From JAEUOS01 sp040382235 (GTDB taxonomy: Bacteria; Pseudomonadota; Gammaproteobacteria; Burkholderiales; JAEUOS01): DNA of 64,000 bases. Below are positions 1-7,696 of this stretch, piece by piece. The position numbers were made by a program, and so were the translations under genes. Each line of letters opens with the position of its first letter. Within the stretch, counting starts at the first letter, position 1. A model generated the notes under the pieces. The model did no database searches, was not told where the DNA came from, and saw only the letters and a list, made by a program, of their open reading frames with translations. The stretch covers positions 23,495 to 87,494 of the forward strand of contig JBEIFV010000006.1 in NCBI GenBank assembly GCA_040382235.1, written 5' to 3'.

Positions 1-292
1 TAGGCTAAACCCAACCGGCCGCATGCCAAGTGTCCATTGCGTCGATGGCGCGTTGCCCGCTACCAGCAACGTTATGGCGCATGCTGTTTGGCAGACTGAC
101 CAACAACTGGTCGGCGGCATCAACGACGGGCCCCCGCGCACCACAAGCGCAATATTGGCACATGGGCACCAAGGCCCTAGCGGCCGGGAGGACGTGCCGG
201 TGAGGTGTACCACTTCGCTGGCGGCACCATCTTGGCGGCGGCGGGATCGCCCAAGTACTGAGCCGACATGATCTGGACGCCGAATTCATTAA
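1..292. other. Intergenic or decayed sequence left of the IS element
   Basis: I find no gene here that I can support. Both strands have short open frames, but none shows a recognisable domain, a ribosome binding site or a sensible start. The stretch ends at the outer tip of the insertion sequence, so it may be remnant host DNA. Confidence 0.4.
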
Positions 293-330
293 GGGTCTTC
301 ACGGAATCGAGTGGGCGAATTTGAGGCGTT
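293..330 (+). repeat. Left terminal inverted repeat of the ISL3-type element
   Basis: Reads GGGTCTTCACGGAATCGAGT and continues to about 330. It matches the reverse complement of 1631-1668 with only a few mismatches at the inner edge. Confidence 0.9.
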
Positions 331-1580
331 ATAGAGGAGGCAGCATGCACGTGAGGACCTTCAAGCGCATGTATTCCTCATCCCGCAGCCCGTATGCACG
401 GCGCTGGATGACGCGGATTTTGTTGTTGACGCCCTCGACGAATCCGAGGGACACCTTGTTCTCCGGCCGGCAGTAGGCAGCGATCCCATCCCAATGACGT
501 TCGATCATCGCGGCGAATTTCTCGTACGGCTCGAGCCGCTGCCACTTCAGGCTGGCGCGCCAGTTGTCGAAGAACTTGCGCGCCCAGCCTTCGCGCTCGT
601 AATTCCAGAGTTGACCGAACGATTCCTTGAGCATGTATGCGGTGTTCAGGCGCTTGTTGGCCTTCAGCAACTTCTTCAGGCTGGCACGGCCGTTGGTGGT
701 CAGGTTCTCCGGGTGCGAAAGCAAGGTGTATTTCTGACCCTTGATGAATTGCCGGTCGCTGTCTTTCAGGCGTCGGTATTCGGCCTTGCGTACTTTGTCG
801 AGCGCCTCGCCCAGGTGTCGCATGATGTGGAACTTGTCGAACAGAATCGCTGCTTGCGGTGCGTGCGCGATGGTGGCGTTGCGAAACGGTTTCCATGTCC
901 ATCACCGCCAAGCGAATGCCCGCCGCCTTCTTCGGGCCCAGCCAGGCGTAGAACTGCGCCATGCTGGCTTCCGAGCGGTCCTCGACCGAACCAGATCGGC
1001 CGGCCGCGAATCAGGTCGCTCACCACGATGCGATAGGTGTGTCCCTTGCGGATCGAGATCTCGTCGATGCCGGTCGCCTTGGGGCCCGGAGTGCCAGCCT
1101 TGGCCAATTGCGCCGCCATGTACTGCTTCTCCAACGTCTTGACGGATTCCCAGTGGAGATTGAATTCTTCGGCGATGTCCTTGATCGAGGCTTGCCGGCA
1201 GCGTCGGCCGACGTAATAGGCAAAGCGCTTGGTGTAGAACGGGTTGTCGGCGAGGAAGTCGAGTTGTTCGCGCTTCACGGTGCCGCAGCTCTTGCACTGG
1301 ACCCGCCGAACCTCGATCTCCAGGTACACGCGCCGGTCGCCACACGGCAGGTCGCGAACCCGACGGGTGCGCCGGTCGTACCAGCCGGAATGGACTCGTC
1401 CGCAGCAACCGCAGACTGTTTTTTTGAGCGTCGGACAAGGTCGACGATGCAGGCCTTCGGGTCGCCGAAGATACCGCGGATGGTAGGTTGCGGACGGAAG
1501 CCTGGGAAAGCGTACGCATCTGTAAGACGTCGCTTATGCTTTGGAGAGGTAGCCATCCAAACATGATGCCCATTTCGCAA
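329..1580 (-). pseudogene. ISL3-family transposase, disrupted by indels
   Basis: The transposase is read in three frames on the minus strand. The N-terminal part (about 1580-1425) reads KRRLTDAYAFPGFRPQPT and switches frame at seven consecutive A (T7 on the plus strand at 1419-1425). It then continues with a Cys pair region, RRVYLEIEVRRVQC and the DDE-domain start GIDEISIRKGHTYRIVV. A one-base insertion near 984 and a second shift near 899 move the frame to YAWLGPKKAAGIRLAVMDM and then to KPFRNATIAHAPQAAILFDK. The C-terminal part (823-329) is intact, with FHIMRHLGEALDKVRK and FVEGVNNKIRVIQRRAYG. The 984 and 899 indels break the DDE region, so no active transposase is expected. The A7 switch may be natural -1 frameshifting rather than damage. 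Confidence 0.88.
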
Positions 1581-1630
1581 CCCCTTGAAAACCCCTCAAA
1601 TCCATTATCCATGCGGGTTAGCGGCCGACC

Positions 1631-1668
1631 AACGCCCCAAATTCGCCCACTCGATTCCGTGAAGACCC
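1631..1668 (-). repeat. Right terminal inverted repeat of the ISL3-type element
   Basis: Reverse complement begins GGGTCTTCACGGAATCGAGT, the same as the left end. It abuts, without a gap, the reading frame of the truncated ABC_sub_bind gene that resumes at about 1669. Confidence 0.9.
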
Positions 1669-1952
1669 AGGAAATTGTCGACCGCGTCAATCAGCTGAAA
1701 GTTCCGGCGCAATTTCCCGATAGCCAATTCGTGGAAAAGGGCGGCTTGATGTCCTATGCTGCCTCCGTAGAAAACAATTACCGCCTTGCAGCCGGCTATG
1801 TGGACAAGATATTCAAGGGCACGAAACCGGGCGAGTTGCCGATCCAGCAGCCAACCAAGTTCGAGCTGGTGATCAACCTGAAAACAGCAAATACGCTCGG
1901 CGTCAATATTCCACACTCGGTGTTATTGCGCGCCGACCGCGTGATCGAATAG
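1669..1952 (+). pseudogene. 3' stump of an ABC_sub_bind (TrpX-like) substrate-binding protein gene, truncated by the IS
   Basis: The frame entering from the IS right end reads QEIVDRVNQLKVPAQF and goes on through the family's C-terminal hallmark region (GGLMSYAASVENNYRLAAGY, VDKIFKGTKPGELPIQQPTK, INLKTANTLG, LLRADRVIE, stop). These are the last roughly 95 residues of the periplasmic ABC transporter substrate-binding family PF04392, normally about 320 residues. The N-terminal two thirds, including the signal peptide, are missing and are not found left of the IS. Without a start it cannot be made as a secreted protein. Confidence 0.82.
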
Positions 1953-2020
1953 CAGGGCCGGAATTGCAGCGTCACCCCTGAATAGATGGACGTGAATCGC
2001 GAAACCATCTATGCAAGGCC

Positions 2021-2600
2021 CTACTCAATCACCTTGTCGGTACGCAACAGCATTTCACCGCTGACTTTGATGCCGAGTAGATTCGCGGTTTTCAGGTTGA
2101 TCACCATGTAATGCCGCGTGGGCTGCTCGAAGGGAATGTCGCCGGGCTTGACGCCCTTCAGAATCTTGTCCACAAAGATTCCTGCGCGCCGGAAATTGTC
2201 ATTGTTATCCGCGCAATAACTCATCAGGCCGCCGGCTTCGGCATATCGCCCGCTTCCATAAATCGACGGTACCCGGTGCTTGAGGGCAAGGCCGGCAATC
2301 CGCGTACGCTGCGAGAAAAAGAAAGCATCTGCGAATGCGATCACGCCATCGACGCGCTCGCGCACCATCATTGCAAAGCCCCGCTCCAGGTCGTCCGAGG
2401 TGCGTGCGCTCGGGCCCCTGAAGTACTTTGAGGCCGATCTCCAGTGCAGCGGTTCTACCCAAGAACATCGCTGTGTTGATCTGGTCGAGTCGGCTTGTGA
2501 TCGAGTTTTCGCCTGGAAAGTTCCCACGACCAAGCCTGACCTGGACATGGCCGGCCAGCAGACGCGACGCCGGCCAAGTAGCAAGAGATCGGAAGAGAGT
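2021..2600 (-). pseudogene. Frameshifted ABC_sub_bind substrate-binding protein gene
   Basis: Downstream of about 2400 one frame reads the family core well: DDLERGFAMMVRERVDGVIA, FFFSQRTRIAGLALKHRVPS, GGLMSYCADNNDNFRRAGIF, INLKTANLLG, LLRTDKVIE, stop. Upstream of about 2400 the similarity continues in a different frame (LDQINTAMFLGRTAALEIGL, KVLQGPERT), so a single-base indel sits near 2400. Another shift lies near 2530-2560. Recognisable similarity fades just before an adapter-like 12-mer at 2586. No start codon or signal peptide can be assigned. It is a paralogue of the stump at 1669-1952 and the two run tail to tail, 68 bp apart. Confidence 0.8.
2586..2597 (+). other. 12-mer identical to the start of the Illumina TruSeq adapter
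   Basis: The bases AGATCGGAAGAG occur here, followed by AGTTG rather than the adapter's next bases. The match sits at the upstream edge of recognisable similarity in the neighbouring pseudogene. It may be chance or a trace of a library or assembly artefact. Confidence 0.5.
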
Positions 2601-2794
2601 TGAGGGGTGCAATTTCCGCCGCATGGGTTGCAGAGCTTCGGACTGACGACGCGGCATTCTCCCGCGCGCTGCTCTTGCCGACACGAATACGCGCTTGGAT
2701 CGATGTTGCTCAAGCGCGATCGGTGCGGCAGGATATCCGCATGCCTCAGTGTGCTACCATTGTGCTTACATCAAGAGCCTAGGATGGATCGACC

Positions 2795-3043
2795 ATGGAA
2801 GTCGCGATTCGCAAGATGGGAAACTCCCAGGGGGTGCTGATTCCCAAACCCCTGCTGGCGCAGCTGGGGCTCGAGGGCTCGGCGGACCTGCAGGTCCGCA
2901 ACGGCGTTATCGAGATTCGCCCGGTGCGCCGCAACCCCAGGGAAGGTTGGGCGGATGACGCGAAGAAACTGGCAGCCGCCGGCGAAGGCATCGCTGTCTG
3001 GCCGGAGTTCGCCAACGAAGGGGACCGGGATTTGGCGTGGTGA
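2795..3043 (+). CDS. MazE-type (AbrB/SpoVT fold) antitoxin
   Basis: 82 residues. The N-terminal AbrB-like swapped-hairpin DNA-binding domain is clear (MGNSQGVLIPKPLLAQLGL, residues about 8-26). The acidic tail (GWADDAKKLAAAGEGIAVWP) would wrap and inhibit the toxin. The stop codon TGA shares its last base with the ATG of the following toxin gene (TGATG), so the two are translationally coupled. The expected role is neutralising the MazF-like partner and repressing the shared promoter. The family is well established; the pairing is inferred from sequence and overlap. Confidence 0.9.
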   Translation: MEVAIRKMGNSQGVLIPKPLLAQLGLEGSADLQVRNGVIEIRPVRRNPREGWADDAKKLAAAGEGIAVWPEFANEGDRDLAW

Positions 3044-3363
3044 TGAAAACCGGCGAAATCTGGCTGGCGCAGCTCGATCCGACTGTCGGCCGGGAGATTC
3101 AGAAAACCAGGCCGTGTGTGGTGATTTCTCCCAACGAGATGAATGAGCATCTGAGAACCGTGATCGTGGCACCCATGACGACCGGATCGCGTCCGGCGGG
3201 CTTTCGCGTCCCCTTGAGTTTCCAGGGCAAGCATGGCCTGATTGTGCTCGACCAGATTCGCACCCTGGACCACTCGCGGCTAATCAAGCGCCTGGGAGCG
3301 CTGCGGCCTCTCACCTTGGCCGCGATGCTCAAGATACTGCAGGCAATGTTTTCACCACAGTAG
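3043..3363 (+). CDS. MazF/PemK-family mRNA endoribonuclease toxin
   Basis: 106 residues from the ATG at 3043; two GTG codons just upstream are in frame but lie inside the antitoxin. The fold signatures are GEIWLAQLDPTVG near the N-terminus, TRPCVVISPNEMN, VIVAPMTTGSRP and LIVLDQIRTLDHSRL. The R-P-C-V-V strand and the T in MTTGS are the usual catalytic surface of MazF RNases, which cut mRNA at short sites. It forms a TA pair with the overlapping upstream antitoxin. Length is normal and the gene looks intact. Confidence 0.92.
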   Translation: MKTGEIWLAQLDPTVGREIQKTRPCVVISPNEMNEHLRTVIVAPMTTGSRPAGFRVPLSFQGKHGLIVLDQIRTLDHSRLIKRLGALRPLTLAAMLKILQAMFSPQ

Positions 3364-3565
3364 CCGGTCTTGAAGTCTCAAGGAACGCTGCGTGGCGGCT
3401 TTGGCGGCATCGAAGACCGCATTCGCGGGTAGACGGGTACGCAACCCGCCACAGCCCCGACGCAACCGGCACTCACGGCCGCGTTTACGCATCTAAACCC
3501 GGGGATCGGCGCGCTGCGAGCCACACAACCGGCAAGCGCCGTCGAAATCGCGTACGAACTGGAGC

Positions 3566-4006
3566 CTACTTGTCGGTGCGCTCTTCCTCGACCGCCTTGC
3601 GCGCGCTCATGTTGAAGCGACCGTCGTAGATCGGGCGGCCACCGGTGGTCGGCCCCTGGTACTGCACGAACACCATCTGGCCGCCGGTCTCGGTGAATAG
3701 CTCTTCCTCGTAATGCGGATCGGCATAGCAGAACATGGTGCCCGGCCCATGCGTCTTGCCGCCGATGACGAACGTGCCTTCGATGATGTACCAGACCTGC
3801 GCGAAGTCGTGCTTGTGAAACGGGTGGCGCGCACCGGGCTCGTAGCGCACGATGCCGGCATTGGGCTCGGTCGGATTTTCCGGGCGCGGATGAAACATCA
3901 TCTTGCCGGTTTGTCCGGGCCAGCGGATGGTCTCCCACTGGTGGTCGTCGACGTGGGTCACGCGCGGCGGCTGATGCGCCAGTGAATTTGGGTTGATGTC
4001 GCTCAT
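3566..4006 (-). CDS. Cupin-domain protein
   Basis: 146 residues from MSDINPNSLAHQ. This start is chosen because a GGAGG-type Shine-Dalgarno lies 5-10 bases upstream. A single cupin barrel carries the metal-binding motif HPFHKHDFAQVWYIIEGTF (His/His and Glu ligands). The product is likely a small cytoplasmic metal-dependent enzyme or sensor; the substrate is unknown. It is transcribed in the same direction as the flavin oxidoreductase gene that ends at 4139, with a 132-bp gap. A second, different cupin lies beyond that reductase, so two cupins bracket it. Confidence 0.8.
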   Translation of the reverse strand: MSDINPNSLAHQPPRVTHVDDHQWETIRWPGQTGKMMFHPRPENPTEPNAGIVRYEPGARHPFHKHDFAQVWYIIEGTFVIGGKTHGPGTMFCYADPHYEEELFTETGGQMVFVQYQGPTTGGRPIYDGRFNMSARKAVEEERTDK

Positions 4007-4138
4007 GTGCGCCTCCGTTATGCGGCTGAGTATCGATTCTAGCGCCGTGGCTGGACGCACCAGCAAAGTCAATCACCGACGGCGTCGCGCCAACTCACGC
4101 GCGGGCACACAACACGGCTGCCAGGCGGCAGCCGCCCC

Positions 4139-5614
4139 TCAAGCCAGCTTCGCCGCCTTCTTGATCTGCGTCAGCCGCACCATCTCCGGCGACTTCTTGT
4201 AGTGCGCATCAAGCGGGTAACACCCCGACACCATGCCGTTCCTCGGCGCGGTGGTGCAATCGCTGAAGGTGCGGCACAGGCGCTTTCTTTGCATGCCGCG
4301 CCCGCTGAGCACATCGGCCGGCAATTCGGGATAGGCCAGCACCATGCGCCCGAGCCCGACCATGTCGACCCAACCCGCACGGACCACCGCCTGCGCCACG
4401 TTGGGCAGGAACTCCTGCAGGTAGGTGTAGCCGCTGCCCATGAAGGCCATGTCGGGAAATGCCGCCTTGAGATCGCGCACGGTTTCAAGATGGCGCATCA
4501 CGCCGATCAACGGGTCTTCCGGTGGCTGGTAGCCGTCCGAGGGTGGATAGAGCGCAGGCCTTGTGAGGTGGGGGTTGTAGTACGGGCTGCCCAGGGTGAT
4601 GTTGATGAGGCGAATGCCCAAACCCTTGACGATTTCCAGAAAGGCGCGCGTCTCGGACAGGTCGGCCTTGACCGGCGCGGCTTCATCGGTACCGAAGCCG
4701 TAGCGATAAGGCAGGCAGTTCGAGAAGTCGTCCGGCACGCCTGGCCCCAGCACGTCGGGATCGGCGTTTTCAGGATCGGGCTTGAACGGCACAAAATCCA
4801 GCGCCGAAAGACGCACGCCGAGTTCGAGTTGCGGCACCTCGGCGCGAATGCCTGCCACCAGCTCGGCCAGAAAACGCGTGCGATTGGCAAGCGACCCGCC
4901 GAATTCGCCGGGGCGCGACTTGGCCGAAAGGAACTCGTGACCCAGGTAGCCGTGGCAATGCTTCAGGTCAACGAACTGGTAGCCACAATCCCAGGCGCGC
5001 TTCGCCGCAATCACGTAGTCGTCGATCAGGGCACGGATTTCGCCATCGGTGAAGAGCGGGTGATCGGCGGCCACATGAAACTTGCGGTCGAGAATCGGGT
5101 GGCGGTAAAGAATGCGCGGCTCCATGCGCGTCTTGCTGTTGGGCTTGCAAAAGCGGCCGGAGTGGGTCAGTTGCAAGCCGATCACAAGGCCGGCATCGTC
5201 ACCCATGGCCTCGCGGTGCGCGGCCACCAGGGTGTCGCGCAAGGCGGCGATGCTGGCCTGGCTGGCGGCGGTCATGGTGAGCTGGTTGGGATTGGCGCGG
5301 CCGTCGTGGCGCACCGCCACCGCTTCGCCGCCCCAGATCATCTTGGCACCGGAAAGTCCGAAATTGCGCCAGCGGCGGATGGTGTTGTCCGACGGCCTAC
5401 CGTCTTCCAGACCATCCCAGCCTTCCATCGGCTGGATCGCAAAGCGATTGCCGATGGTGAATTTGCCCACCTGCAAGGCACTGCCCAGCGGCGACTGCGC
5501 GCCGGATTCGACCGTTTCGTCACACGGCATGGCCAGGCCCAGGCGCTGCAGGTTTTCCTTGAAGCCGGCGGCGTTCTGCAACGATTTGATCTTGGCAAAG
5601 TCGCCGAATTTCAT
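4139..5614 (-). CDS. NADH:flavin oxidoreductase, old yellow enzyme type
   Basis: 491 residues, an FMN TIM-barrel reductase. GNRFAIQPMEGWDG near residue 55, the GLQLTHSGRF strand near 145 and FVDLKHCHGYLGHEFLSAKS near 215 (His for substrate binding) are typical of OYE/2,4-dienoyl-CoA reductase barrels. The protein is longer than classical OYE. Near the C-terminus there are three cysteines, C447, C453 and C465 (spacing C-x5-C-x11-C), where 4Fe-4S members of the family carry four; there is no C-terminal NAD-binding domain. It probably reduces an activated C=C bond of a pathway intermediate. It lies between two cupin genes, downstream of the molybdenum hydroxylase run and separated from it by two TA pairs. 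Confidence 0.88.
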   Translation of the reverse strand: MKFGDFAKIKSLQNAAGFKENLQRLGLAMPCDETVESGAQSPLGSALQVGKFTIGNRFAIQPMEGWDGLEDGRPSDNTIRRWRNFGLSGAKMIWGGEAVAVRHDGRANPNQLTMTAASQASIAALRDTLVAAHREAMGDDAGLVIGLQLTHSGRFCKPNSKTRMEPRILYRHPILDRKFHVAADHPLFTDGEIRALIDDYVIAAKRAWDCGYQFVDLKHCHGYLGHEFLSAKSRPGEFGGSLANRTRFLAELVAGIRAEVPQLELGVRLSALDFVPFKPDPENADPDVLGPGVPDDFSNCLPYRYGFGTDEAAPVKADLSETRAFLEIVKGLGIRLINITLGSPYYNPHLTRPALYPPSDGYQPPEDPLIGVMRHLETVRDLKAAFPDMAFMGSGYTYLQEFLPNVAQAVVRAGWVDMVGLGRMVLAYPELPADVLSGRGMQRKRLCRTFSDCTTAPRNGMVSGCYPLDAHYKKSPEMVRLTQIKKAAKLA

Positions 5615-5732
5615 GCGCTCAACTCCTTGGGATGGATCTGCAAGCGTTCACTACCGCCGCGCGGCTGCCGCCAACACCGCAGCAAGTCCTGCGACCGGGC
5701 GCCAGACCGGGATCCTGTGGCGAAAAAATAAG

Positions 5733-5746
5733 TAACTAGCCGGTTA
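5733..5746. promoter_or_regulatory. Inverted repeat upstream of the flavin reductase gene
   Basis: TAACTAGCCGGTTA is a short imperfect palindrome 119 bp upstream of the reductase start, in an AT-richer patch. It could be a repressor operator. No regulator is encoded alongside, so the assignment is weak. Confidence 0.3.
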
Positions 5747-5828
5747 ATTATTCCCAATTGCGCGCACGAAGTCAATCCCGGTGCATGGCAAATGCCAACC
5801 CATGCGACCGCGCTACGTCCAAACGTGC

Positions 5829-6203
5829 TCAGAAGAACGTGTTGGGCTCAAGGAAGAAGCCGAGGATCAGCGCGCCATTCGGTGCGCTTGCCACATGCCG
5901 GCTGCCGGCCGGGCGCCACACGAAGTTGCCGACAGTCGCTTCGCCTTCGTGATCGACCAGGCTGCCCTCGAGAATCCAGCTTTGCTCGATCTTGTTGTGC
6001 CGATGATCGGTCAGCACCGAACCCGGCTCCATTTTCGTAAGCACGGTCTGCAGGCCTGTGTCGGGATCTTCCATCAGTACCTTGATCTGGACCCCGGGAA
6101 AGCGGGTTGGCTGCCAGGGCAGCGCAGGGACGTCGATGTAGCGCGAAGACAGCGGCGCGAGCTGGGCGTGTTGTTGCTGCAAGCCGGGAGTTTGTTGAGC
6201 CAT
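5829..6203 (-). CDS. ChrR-like cupin protein
   Basis: 124 residues starting MAQQTPGLQQQHAQLAPL, chosen because GGAGAA lies 7-12 bases upstream. The cupin core has MEPGSVLTDHRHNKIEQSWI with the H-x-H...E metal ligands, followed by GNFVWRPAGSRHVA with the second-motif His. This resembles the single-domain cupins related to the ChrR anti-sigma cupin lobe, which are often small dioxygenase-like or sensing proteins. It is 215 bp upstream of the flavin reductase gene on the same strand. The substrate is unknown. Confidence 0.75.
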   Translation of the reverse strand: MAQQTPGLQQQHAQLAPLSSRYIDVPALPWQPTRFPGVQIKVLMEDPDTGLQTVLTKMEPGSVLTDHRHNKIEQSWILEGSLVDHEGEATVGNFVWRPAGSRHVASAPNGALILGFFLEPNTFF

Positions 6204-6555
6204 GGTGGTTCTCCATTGGTAAATGCGGCACGGTGCGATGCAGGACGCCGTCCATACGGCGCCAACGCCAGCATACCCGCAGTCCATGACGGTGCGGCCC
6301 GTCGTCGGGCAAGCCGGGCGCACATCGATACCTGTATGCGGTCTTCTATTGCCGTTTGATCCCCGGCTTGGCCCACTCCAACTGCGTTTTATCTTGACTG
6401 GGAATCGCATTCATGGACCCTATGATTGGATCGGCGCTTGTCTGTCGTGACTTTCACACAGCAAGAGTCCGCCCCCTGACCGGCTCTATGCCACCTACCT
6501 CGGCAAGCGGGCAAGCGTAGATTGAAGGCATCAATGCAGGTCGTGGGAGAGTCAC
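6204..6555. other. Intergenic region between cupin and DUF104/PIN toxin-antitoxin pair
   Basis: 352 bp holding the divergent promoters of the cupin (minus) and the antitoxin (plus). I see no convincing coding frame, terminator or perfect palindrome. A TTGACT hexamer near 6400 has no well-spaced -10 partner. Confidence 0.4.
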
Positions 6556-6777
6556 ATGAATGCGGTCATCAAGGAACGTCTGCGGGTTGATGCGCGCTGC
6601 AGGGTGGTGATTTTCGATGAGCGCCTTGAGCCCGGGGAAGAAGTCGAAGTGACTGTGCGGCCAGCGCCCGTTCGCGCCGAGGGCGCCGCCAAACCAGGCC
6701 TCTGGGAATTGGCGTCACGCATGACAATTGATGCGCCGGCTGACTACTCGGTCAATTTCGAGCAGCCCATGCGCTGA
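6556..6777 (+). CDS. DUF104-like antitoxin of a PIN-domain TA pair
   Basis: 73 residues. MNAVIKERLRVDARCRVVIF followed by LEPGEEVEVTVRP is the beta-rich N-terminal pattern of small AbrB/DUF104-type antitoxins. The C-terminal tail (GLWELASRMTIDAPADYSVN) is the likely toxin-binding segment. The TGA stop overlaps the toxin ATG by one base (TGATG). A GGGAGAG Shine-Dalgarno precedes the start. Function is inferred from the pairing with a PIN toxin. Confidence 0.75.
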   Translation: MNAVIKERLRVDARCRVVIFDERLEPGEEVEVTVRPAPVRAEGAAKPGLWELASRMTIDAPADYSVNFEQPMR

Positions 6778-7181
6778 TGTGGTTTCCTGATACGGGTTAT
6801 CTGATAACCCTGTTTTCGCCACGCGACGCGTTTCACGCCAAGGCCTTGCAGTTGCAGGGCTTGGCGCAGCGCGAACAACGTGTACTGGCAACCACTGACG
6901 CGGTATTGTTCGAAGTCGGTGCGGCGTTTGCCAAAGCCGGATTTCGCGCAGTCGGCATCGCATTGATCGACACGCTGCTGAGCGATCCGCAAATGCGCAT
7001 TCACACCATCACGCCGGAACTGCGCAGCCGTGCCGTCGAGTTGTTCGCACAAAGGCCGGACAAGGAGTGGAGTCTGTGCGATTGTCTGAGTTTTGTGGTG
7101 ATGGGGGACAACGCGATCGAGGCGGCATTGACGCCGGACCATCATTCTGCGCAAGCTGGATTCATTGCACTTATGCATTGA
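6777..7181 (+). CDS. PIN-domain ribonuclease toxin (VapC-like)
   Basis: 134 residues. The PIN acidic pocket is visible: D5 (MWFPDTGYLI), E46 (VLFEVGAAF), D102 (EWSLCDCLSFVVM) and D121 followed by HH and AGF, the standard order for Mg-dependent PIN RNases. VapC-type toxins cleave tRNA or rRNA. The gene overlaps its antitoxin and appears complete. This pair and the next one sit between the molybdenum hydroxylase genes and the flavin reductase/cupin genes, as if inserted into a once-continuous catabolic cluster. Confidence 0.88.
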   Translation: MWFPDTGYLITLFSPRDAFHAKALQLQGLAQREQRVLATTDAVLFEVGAAFAKAGFRAVGIALIDTLLSDPQMRIHTITPELRSRAVELFAQRPDKEWSLCDCLSFVVMGDNAIEAALTPDHHSAQAGFIALMH

Positions 7182-7394
7182 TGAGTGTGGTGGTCTTGCG
7201 CCGCAAGTGTTGCTCGCGCTGTGCGCCACGACCGATCATCCGGGGCGCTAGCCGGTTCGAGCATGCCGACGATCACGCAACGGTTGCAACGCGCAGAGCT
7301 AGCGCTCGACGGGCTCTACAAGGTGCGGGTGGCGGCTAGGCAACGCTGATGTTCCAGGATGCTCCCGCTGTTTCGTCGAAGGCAATTCTGCCGG

Positions 7395-7411
7395 TTATAC
7401 CATTGGTATAA
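7395..7411. promoter_or_regulatory. Palindromic operator overlapping the -10 of the RHH/mazF pair
   Basis: TTATACCATTGGTATAA is a perfect inverted repeat (8+1+8) 40 bp upstream of the antitoxin start. Its right arm runs into TATAAT (7407-7412), a consensus -10. It is a likely binding site for the ribbon-helix-helix antitoxin, giving autoregulation. Confidence 0.7.
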
Positions 7412-7450
7412 TCATGTGAAACCCCTCTTTTTCTGAGTCGAGGACCCAGC

Positions 7451-7696
7451 ATGCCGACAGTCAAAACCGCCATTTCGCTTGACCAGGGCCTGTTCGAACG
7501 CAGCGAGCAACTCGCCCGGGAACTCAAGCTCAGCCGCAGCGGCCTGATCGGCCAGGCGCTGGAGGAGTTCATCGCCAAGCGGCGCAACCGCGACCTGCTG
7601 GCAAGGCTCAACTTGGCGTATGCGGACACCCCGGCCGCGCCGCGGCCGGCAGCGGTGCGCGCCAAGCAGCGCAAGGTGCTCGCCGACGCATGGTGA
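7451..7696 (+). CDS. Ribbon-helix-helix (CopG/MazE-like) antitoxin
   Basis: 81 residues. The RHH DNA-binding domain is clear (TVKTAISLDQGLFERSEQLA then LKLSRSGLIGQALEEFIAKR). The basic and Pro/Ala-rich tail should contact the toxin. Its 3' end overlaps the toxin gene by 7 bp. It is expected to repress through the palindrome at 7395-7411. Confidence 0.88.
   Translation: MPTVKTAISLDQGLFERSEQLARELKLSRSGLIGQALEEFIAKRRNRDLLARLNLAYADTPAAPRPAAVRAKQRKVLADAW

Larger units (their letters stand above)
293..1668 (-). mobile_element. ISL3-family insertion sequence with intact terminal inverted repeats
   Basis: The two ends match as inverted repeats for about 38 bp. The left end reads inward from GGGTCTTCACGGAATCGAGT at 293 and the reverse complement of the right end at 1668 begins with the same bases, with only a few differences near the inner edge. 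Between them lies one ISL3-type transposase gene on the minus strand, giving a compact 1376-bp element. The 8-bp flanks (ttcattaa and aggaaatt) are not direct repeats, so no target duplication is visible; the left flank may have been rearranged. The right end lies inside an ABC_sub_bind gene fragment. The transposase is disrupted, so the copy is probably inactive on its own. Confidence 0.9.

Noticed and set aside
1..290. Short frames on both strands at the left edge
   Set aside because: No homology, no start signal, and low protein-like composition.
285..1676. Target-site duplication of the ISL3 element
   Set aside because: The 8-bp sequences next to the two ends differ, so a direct repeat could not be confirmed.
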